Source: Liolophura sinensis (lineage: Eukaryota; Mollusca; Polyplacophora; Chitonida; Chitonidae). From it: DNA of 64,000 nucleotides. This document shows positions 57,030 through 64,000 of this stretch, in pieces. Where the stretch lies: the NCBI RefSeq assembly GCF_032854445.1, contig NC_088296.1, positions 2,567,246 through 2,631,245 of the forward strand. Reading direction: 5' to 3'. Made by a program: the position numbers and the translations under genes. The notes under the pieces are model-generated. The model had not been told where the DNA came from. It was given only the letters and a program-made list of their open reading frames with translations, and ran no database searches. Each line of letters opens with the position of its first letter. Position 1 is the stretch's first letter.

Positions 57030-60000
57030 TTACAGCTTTCCTGCCATACCAATGGCAGAGAGAAAGTCAAAAATAGTATCACTTTCTACAGAATTGAAAA
57101 GTTCTGAAAGAGAGCTCACGTGATAAAAGGAATCTCGTACAGGAGCAAAGTCGCCACAGTCAAGCAATATGTGCTTGACTGTGAACCGTTGATCACAAGC
57201 AAAGCAATGGGGAGCATCTTCTCCTTTTAACAAATACCCATGCGTAGCACGTGTGTGACCGATACGACACCTCCTCAAAATGCAAGAGCGGAGACGATGC
57301 CTTGAAAGGGAAGGCGCTGGACCAACAAACAGACGAATATCATGCAGTTTGTTGGTTGTCTGGCCATCCCATTGAGCCTGAAACAAGCGCTTGATATAGG
57401 AGCAAATAAGTGAACGCAAGTCCGAATATGGAACGTCAGTTTGGGTAGTAACGGAATGCAAAGCCGCCTTCGCGGCTTCATCTGCAGCAGTATTCCCAGG
57501 GATACCCATATGCCCGGGCACCCAACAAAAGACAATGATAAAATCTTCATTTAGTCATTTAAACATCTCCCTGATAGACAGAATCTTTGGATGTACAGGC
57601 GAACTAGCCCGAATTGCCTGGAGGCAGGAAAGGGAGTCAGAGCAGATGAGAAATCTGCTACCTCCTAGCTCTGGAATGGACCAAAGTGCGCACAAAATTG
57701 CCTTGGCTTCCGCAGTGAATACAGAACAGGAATTTGGAAACCGAGTTGAAACGGTTCTGGGCCCAAGGACAGCGGCAGAAGCCACGCCATCATCATTCTT
57801 GGAACCGTCAGTGAATATGCGGTGATAAAATGGATACTTTGAACACATATTACTAAACTCCTGCTGTTATACTAAAGGGTTGGTGGAACATTTCTTCAGG
57901 GAGGAGAGCGAGGTATCAACCTGAGGCTCAGGACATAACCACGGTGGATCTTCCTGGATGCGTATGGGGGTGATAGTATCCAGCCCAAGTTCAGCTGCTT
58001 GCACATGTTCCTGGATGCGGACACCCAGTGGAGGAACAATGGATGGCTTCTGAGCATATAAGTCTTCAAATTCCGGATGGAAGACACAATCAAAGGCTGG
58101 GTTGGATGGATTGGCTCTAAGCTTGGTGATATACTGTAAGGATAGTTTAGTTCTTCGAAGCTCCAGGGGAGGCTCGTTTGCTCCAACATACAGACTCTCC
58201 ACAGGAGAGGTACGGAAAGCACCTAAGCACAACCGTAGGGCCTGGTGATGTACAGTATTGAGTTTCTTCAACTGGGAGCGTGACGCACCTCCATAAACAC
58301 TGCACGCATAGTCTAGCTTAGAACGAATCAGTGCTCGATAGAGCTGAAGTAGGGTTTCATGATCCCCTCCCCATCGAGCACTAGAGACAACCTTCAAAAT
58401 ATCAAGCGCCTTTAGGCATCTGGCTCTAAGATAATTAATGTGAGATTTAAATATAAGGTGCTTATCGAAGATCACCCCGAGGAATTTTGCCTCCGGCACA
58501 ACCTTGATGGGGGATCCATCTAAAAATACCTTGGGGTCTTCATGGGGGAAGTACTTCAGGCAAAAGTGTACACAGTTAATCTTCGACTTGGAGAACTTAA
58601 ATCCGTTCTCCAGTGCCCAGGCATGGATTTTGTTAAGGCAAATCTGCAGCTGTCTCTCAATAGTCTGCATACCTTTGCCTCGACAAGAGATACCAAGATC
58701 GTCCACAAAAAGGGACGCATTCATACTAGGAGATAAAACTCTGGCAAGGCTATTAATCTTAATGCTAAAGAGAGTAACTGATAAAATGCTGCCTTGAGGA
58801 ACCCTTGTTCTTGTTCAAAGTAGTCAGATAGGGTAACCCCAACCCGAACTTGGAAGTGACGATGGTCTAAGAATTTACGAATAAAGTCAGGAAGCCGACC
58901 TCTAAGTCCAAATCCATGCATATCTTTCATAATGCCATATTTCCACAGATACGACATGGTCACGATTAACGATACCGTTCTTAATAAAGCATTCTAGACG
59001 AACAAGGTGATCAACAGTACTGCGATTCTTTCGAAATCCACATTTAATGTCGCTTATCAACTCATTAGTCTCCAGAAACCAAATCAAGCGATCGTTAATC
59101 ATCCTCTCCATAGTTTTGCATACACAACTGGTTAAGGAAATAGGACAATAGTTATTTGGATCGGTAGAATCCTTTCCGGGCTTTGGGATGAGGACAATAA
59201 TAGCGTTTTGCCATGGGGCAAGAAAATTCCCGGAAATCCAAATGGTATTAAAAATTCCAAGAAGCACCCTCAAGGAAGATTCTGGAAGGTGTCGTAAAAG
59301 CTGATAATGGATATCATCTGGCCCTGGAGTTGAGTCATGGGCCTTGCTAAGGGATGCGGATAGTTCATGTAGAGAAAATGTATCATTGTAGGATTCTTCA
59401 TTTGAGGATGTAAAATCAAGAGGACTTGCCTCGGTCCGTTCCTTGTTACGCTGGAACTGAGGCAAGTAATTATCTGAAGACGAATGGTGCGCAAAAGAAG
59501 CGCCCAACCTATTGGCTATGTCAAGTTTTTCTGTCAAAGAATTATTCCCGTCTTTAAGATGATTGACAGTGACATTGGATCCCTTGCCTTTGATGTGTTG
59601 GATCATATTCCAGACTTTTGACATAGGGGTACGATGATTAATCTTAGAAACATAACGTTTCCAATATTCACGTTTGGACTGTTTGATAGTCCTACGAGCC
59701 TTAGCTCGAGTACGCCTAACATCGTCTAAATTACCGGGAGATGGTCTACATCGGTACACGCGCTCAGCACGTTTCCTGAAACGCCTAGCTCGTTTACAGT
59801 CCTCCGTGAACCACGGTTTCTTAATACGAGGAACCGCACAAGATTTCGGGATACATTTGGAGGCTACATCGATTAGCTGATCCGAGAATAACTGGATAGG
59901 ATCAACTGCATCAAGAAAAAGGTCGCTAGTAAGTGTTTCACCACACAGAACAGCAAAGCGGGGTCAGTCTGCTTTATCATAATTAAAGCGTGGAAGGGAG

Positions 60001-60669
60001 GAAGATACCGGCTCCCCAAGGGTAAGTATGGTGGGGAAGTGGTCGCTTCCGCACAGATCGTCATGGACGCTCCAGCTGAATTCCGATCCTAGCCCTGCAT
60101 CAGCCAGAGCTAAATCAAGGACCGAATAACTTCCCTTTGCAGGATGAAGGTAAGTATGTGTGCCATCATTTAAGACGCATAGAGAGTTATTAGATATAAA
60201 ATCCTCCAATACAGAGCCCTTCTGGTTACGTTTAGAGTCACCCCAGAGAACACTATGGGCATTAAAGTCCCCCAAAAGAAGACACGGTTTAGGTAATTGG
60301 TCATATAAATTTTGCAGCTCTTGCTGGTGAAGAGTAGGTGGTAGGTGGTATATAAATAGAACAGATTGTTAATACTATACCCAGTGTGATACGCACCGCC
60401 ACCGCCTGCAAATCGGTGTCCAGTGCCTTTCTATTGTGTATTACACCCTGCCTAATCAAAAGAGAAGAACCCCCTGATGCCTTTCCATTCGTAGACGTGG
60501 CAACAGCGTGATGAGATACATAACCTCGACATTGATAACTAGGATCAGTCATCAGAGTTTCCTGCAAGCTAAAAGCTACAGGGTTGAGGTCTTGAGCTAA
60601 CATCTGGAGCTCTGCGAGGTTACACCTCAATCCTCTACAGTTCCACTGTAAGATCTTTGTAGTAGCCAT
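57030..60669 (-). pseudogene. LINE ORF2: endonuclease, reverse transcriptase, RNase H (broken)
   Basis: Starts with ATG at 60669 (MATTKILQWNCRGLRCNLAE). The APE-type endonuclease motifs are LQWNCRG, FSLQETLM, GDFNAHSVLWGD and GSDHFPT. RT follows: TPGPDDIHYQLLRHLP, PKPGKDSTDPNNYCPISL, VPQGS (in another frame) and FVDD (58724-58670). RNase H is IFTDGSK, ICSDSLSCLQAI and WVPGHMGIPGNTAADEAA. The end has a CCHC-like CFACDQRFTVKHILLDC and a TGA/TAA stop near 57030. Damage seen: a frameshift near 60310-60345; in-frame stops at 59964-59966, 57867-57869 and 57555-57557; loss of the segment expected to hold RT motif A near 58950; a one-base frameshift near 58800. It cannot encode active enzyme. Confidence 0.9.
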
Positions 60670-60678
60670 TATTAATAT

Positions 60679-62190
60679 TTATTTATTCTTTTTCTTTTTT
60701 CTGGACTTCTTGTACATCGCTGCCCTACGCTCAGCAAAATCCTCCTCTGACAACGTTATCAACTTCCTCTGCTTTTTAACCTTGTCAACTTTAGAGTCTC
60801 GTCGCAATGTGCGATAATACGACCCCAGGGATGTTGAGACAGGTACCAAGACCTCACCCTTGCCATTGGTATAGGCAGGCCAGTCTTCCGGTGCATCCAT
60901 TTCCGAAAGAGATTCCTCCATATTGGATTCTCCACCAGCCCTAAACATATCAGATTGCTGAGAGCTTCCCTGTGGATCAAGGCAATCTGCTATATCTCTA
61001 GTGTCTAACTGTGACATTGTAGACAGGTCAGGGCTGAACGTCCTACCCCATAAGGACGGACTCTCACCAAGTACACCTTTGGAGGGCGTCACGCCACTGG
61101 ATTGCGTCTTCTTAATGCAGGATGGCGTAGTATTCGAAATTTCTGACGATCTAGGGGGTGAGGAGGAATTCGAGTTTTGAACCCACTCCGGGCTATTTGA
61201 CGTCTGAGATGCCTCGCAAAGGCTCTGGGGCCCACCTACTACTGGCGATTCGCTTAACTTCCTGACCTTATTTGTAGCATCAATGCGCTTATTTCGAATC
61301 TTTTTGCTGGAGGACAAGGAGTTAGTGACAACTTGCCACTCTCCAGCTTTCTCGTTGTCAGCAGCAGAGTTATCCAAAGTCCCTTTATTTTGTTGACTGG
61401 AAGGAACAGACTCGCTAGAAACCCCAATTTCCATATCATTCCCATGTCCCTCACTATAATTACCATCATCATCTCCTCGACCTTCATTCTCATCTTTATT
61501 GTCACCTTCAACTTCATAAACATTACTATCTTTATCATCATCATCATTATCATTGCAATCGTTATCGTCATTATCGCCATTGTCATTTTCATCGCTCAGC
61601 GGGCAGTCATTTTGAAAGTGGCCTGCTTGTTTACACTTGAAGCATTTATCCTTTAAAGGACAGTCGGCCTTGAAATGTTTTGCGCTATCACAGATGTGAC
61701 AGGCACGGACCTGACCTCTGTACCACAAAGGAATTCTAAAATTCCCAACCGAAATTGATTGTGGAATGATCTCCGTCACACCACTCATGTAAATACGGCG
61801 CATACCATTCTCAAGTGACCTATCAAAAAGGTAATGTTCCCGGCTGACGTGATGGACCGTGTCATACCGGGACATCAAACCTCGAATAGTGTCATCGGGC
61901 ACCTCGATCGGACATCGAGATCTAACCAGGAGCCTTTGCTCCTCCACATCATATATTGGACAATCTACCCCGTTAAATGAGAAGCCGCTAGCCAACAGCT
62001 GTTCCTTCACAGTTTGCGTAGCCACTGTAACATTCCAGACATCTCTAGAGACATTGATTAGTCCCTTTAGGACATTATTCCTACTCCCCACTAACTCCTT
62101 TAGCCGATTGTATACTTCAACCGGTTGTACACCTCCCTGTATTACAAGCTTAAGGCTTAAGGGTCTATTTATTCGCCCTGCCCACAACAT
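60679..62190 (-). CDS. LINE ORF1 protein with two CCHC zinc knuckles (intact)
   Basis: 503 residues from ATG at 62190 to TAA at 60679-60681, uninterrupted. It is expected to be a nucleic-acid-binding, Gag-like chaperone that forms the retrotransposition RNP. Two C-x2-C-x4-H-x4-C knuckles are at about residues 164-177 (CHICDSAKHFKADC) and 183-196 (CFKCKQAGHFQNDC). They are followed by a very acidic Asp/Asn-rich stretch (about 199-245), a Ser-rich region and a basic C terminus (KKSRKKKKNK). The N-terminal ~150 residues may be an RRM-like domain, as in many ORF1 proteins, but this is inference. The ORF2 start lies 9 nt downstream in the same frame, so translation of ORF2 by reinitiation or readthrough is conceivable. 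Confidence 0.9.
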   Translation of the reverse strand: MLWAGRINRPLSLKLVIQGGVQPVEVYNRLKELVGSRNNVLKGLINVSRDVWNVTVATQTVKEQLLASGFSFNGVDCPIYDVEEQRLLVRSRCPIEVPDDTIRGLMSRYDTVHHVSREHYLFDRSLENGMRRIYMSGVTEIIPQSISVGNFRIPLWYRGQVRACHICDSAKHFKADCPLKDKCFKCKQAGHFQNDCPLSDENDNGDNDDNDCNDNDDDDKDSNVYEVEGDNKDENEGRGDDDGNYSEGHGNDMEIGVSSESVPSSQQNKGTLDNSAADNEKAGEWQVVTNSLSSSKKIRNKRIDATNKVRKLSESPVVGGPQSLCEASQTSNSPEWVQNSNSSSPPRSSEISNTTPSCIKKTQSSGVTPSKGVLGESPSLWGRTFSPDLSTMSQLDTRDIADCLDPQGSSQQSDMFRAGGESNMEESLSEMDAPEDWPAYTNGKGEVLVPVSTSLGSYYRTLRRDSKVDKVKKQRKLITLSEEDFAERRAAMYKKSRKKKKNK

Positions 62191-62452
62191 TGTGGGCCAG
62201 GGCGAGAACTACTACCCTAAAGAGATGACCACAACTATGCGTTTGGAACAGTGTGGATGCCGAGTGCAAAATAGATACGATATTACAAAGTGGAAATGCA
62301 CTAAACTATGTACAGGCTATTTACAGAGAGGCTAGTGAATACGTCCTGCCTCTAAGAGCGACAGAACGTAATGTCACACCACTTTCAGACTGGGTGACCA
62401 CTAAACAAAAGCTAAGAGCGCAAAGGCTAGTTCCACGGCCAGCCAGGGACTC

Positions 62453-62855
62453 ACATCTATGTCTGATATAGATCAAACACATTCTAGTATCATTGTGAAG
62501 TACTGTAGTTCCTTTTACAGGCTAACAATTTTTACCCCTACATCTATGTCTGATGTACACCAAACACATTCTAGTATCATTGTGAAGTACTGTAGTACCT
62601 TTTATAGGCTGACAATTTTAACCCCTACATTTATGTCTGATGTAGATCAAACACATTCTAATATCATTGTTAAGTACTGTAGTTCCTTTTATAGGCTAAC
62701 AATTTTTACCCCTACATCTATGTCTGATGTAGATCAAACACATTCTAGTATCATTGTGAAGTACTGTAGTAACCTTTTATAGGCTAACAATTTTTACCCC
62801 TACATTTATGTCTAATGTGGACCACGCACATTTTAGTACCATTGTGAATTACTCC
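62453..62855. repeat. 87-bp tandem array, right part
   Basis: Continues the array broken at 56868: TGATATAGATCAAACACATT, TGATGTACACCAAACACATT and so on for about four units. The last unit (TAATGTGGACCACGCACATT) resembles the first unit of the left part (TAATGTGGACCACGCATATT). Confidence 0.92.
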
Positions 62856-64000
62856 TGTAGTTGAGACAATGAACAGTTCCTGCTGAGAGGCTAACAAGAT
62901 TTTCCCCTGCATGTATATTAAATGGCAACACACTGGTTGACCCATTGCTTTATACACGTATTGCAGTAGTAGGCCTGTCCTGACATAAAATAACATTGTC
63001 AGCTCAACTCTTGTAGTAAGCGAGGAATGATACTGGTAGTATTGTCACCAGGGTGGAATTAATGGTGACACTGTATTTAATATGTTTCTTGCAATAATCT
63101 GGAAATTGTGTGTCAGTCCACAGACATGTGGACGCAGACTGCCATTAGAGCATCCGTTTTTCAGGAGGTACGAATTTAATTCTGTGTATTTTAGGGTGTA
63201 AAGTCTTTTTGCACCAGGTGCAAGATTGGTATCAACATAATGGAAATTGTCTAAGATGGGCAGGTATGAGTCTTATTGATGAAAGTTTGAAATTCTGGGC
63301 CAGAGGACACAAGGAGACAGGTGGTGATGAGGCTGCGAGTGACGTCCCCTTGGCGTTGCCAGGCACCCCTCCCAGCTGCCGGCACAAAAAGGTCCAGATT
63401 TTGACGGTCAACCTATGTGAAGATTTTTATGGCTTCTTTCTCACAGGCTGCGCCAGGTATGCACCAAAGCTTACTGGCCACGGTTAACGTTAACATTGTC
63501 GCTTATGGACAACCATTGGGGGTCTGTGGTCAGGTCTGCCGATGTGCCAGGACATGACCTTGATTTGGCTTGGACTAGTAGGCCTGTTGTTCAATAATCC
63601 CACAGCTTACGCCGGCAGAAGTTTTGATAGCTATTCTCATAACTTCCTTTCACCTGCCTGTCTAGCAAGTCAGAGCGTGCCAGGTACTTGTCAAATGAGT
63701 AAGAGAACAGGTTCTAATTAGATTTTAGATTTAGAATAAAAAGGCCTTACCTTAACTTGGTAAGGCAGATAGGAACTTACTGTCACATTAGTATGTTTGT
63801 GTACTAGGTTTGCAAATCCAGAGTGTGTTCTGGTTGCTATTAGGAAGCCTCTCCCATATCATTTAATGAGTTGTATTGGAATGTTTCTACCATGATTAAA
63901 TTGTACCTACTTGTTGTTGAGTTCTGGGTTTATTTTTGTGAACATCGAGCCACATCCCCGATAGCTTCCCAAACAGCGATTTATGGATAGCGGCGCGGTG
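62856..64000. other. Intergenic DNA, nothing firmly recognised
   Basis: No SINE core or tandem array. A 92-codon plus-strand frame at 63209-63487 begins with ATG but has no domain I recognise; an exon of an incomplete gene cannot be excluded. The window ends without a clear boundary. Confidence 0.4.

Larger units (their letters stand above)
56869..62452 (-). mobile_element. Near-full-length I-superfamily-like LINE with 14-bp target-site duplication
   Basis: A 5.58-kb minus-strand element flanked by ACATCTATGTCTGA at 56855-56868 and 62453-62466. In element order: a ~260-bp 5' UTR (62452-62191), ORF1 (62190-60679), ORF2 (60669-57030) and a short 3' UTR ending GTTAAAACTTTCACTCACTC followed by ACTCAC. 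The 3' terminus is therefore a (CACT)n run rather than poly-A. RNase H after RT and a terminal CCHC motif fit the I superfamily (I, Nimb and relatives); the exact clade is not determined. The clean TSD and modest decay suggest a fairly recent insertion that has lost coding capacity. Confidence 0.92.

Noticed and set aside
63209-63487. 92-codon plus-strand frame as a gene
   Set aside because: No recognisable domain, no splice context and random-looking composition. Kept only as a possibility in the flank description.

Overview
The window looks like nuclear DNA of a lophotrochozoan animal, most likely a mollusc. Genes are sparse and split by introns, low-complexity arrays are abundant, and many copies of tRNA-headed SINEs are present. 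The SINE core, with 'CTGCGGATGGTCGTGGG' and 'ATAATGCTGGCCGCCGTCGT' and an AAATA tail, matches my recollection of the Meta-SINE superfamily described from bivalves and other invertebrates. Nothing points to bacteria or a virus. The species cannot be named from the sequence alone.

Layout. 0.5-3.3 kb is an 81-bp minisatellite. 5.3-7.5 kb holds a single-exon gene for a 14-finger C2H2 zinc-finger protein, bracketed by two ~327-bp direct repeats. 9-17 kb is intergenic sequence with SINEs and several short tandem arrays, including a 21-bp minisatellite at 14.8-15.9 kb. 17.4-53.5 kb holds a minus-strand cluster of three paralogous two-exon genes (17457-21187, 35549-38319, 50453-53490) and one broken terminal exon (33762-34007). 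They encode type II membrane or secreted proteins with a GDSH motif at the end of exon 1 and a DGSH motif near the C terminus, as in the PC-esterase/NXPE-like fold. All three terminal exons are exactly 599 nt and all three introns are phase 1.

The cluster grew by segmental duplication. The 3' flank exists in three versions (32555-34007, 34008-35548, 49250-50452), and the 5' flank also has at least three (about 38.5, 39.4 and 54.0 kb). A SINE in the second gene's intron is missing from the matching place in the third, so that insertion followed the duplication. The 22-23-bp satellite next to the 3' flank is about 0.6 kb in one copy and 3.6 kb in the other.

Mobile DNA dominates the rest. A decayed RNase H-bearing non-LTR retrotransposon (40.8-45.4 kb) is interrupted by a candidate TIR element, which holds a SINE, which holds a candidate solo LTR. 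A nearly full-length I-superfamily-like LINE (56869-62452, minus strand) sits inside an 87-bp tandem array with a 14-bp target-site duplication. Its ORF1 is intact and its ORF2 is broken. Its 3' end resembles the 3' tails of the local SINE families, suggesting that related LINE machinery mobilised them. I found no CRISPR array, operon or functional tRNA/rRNA gene.
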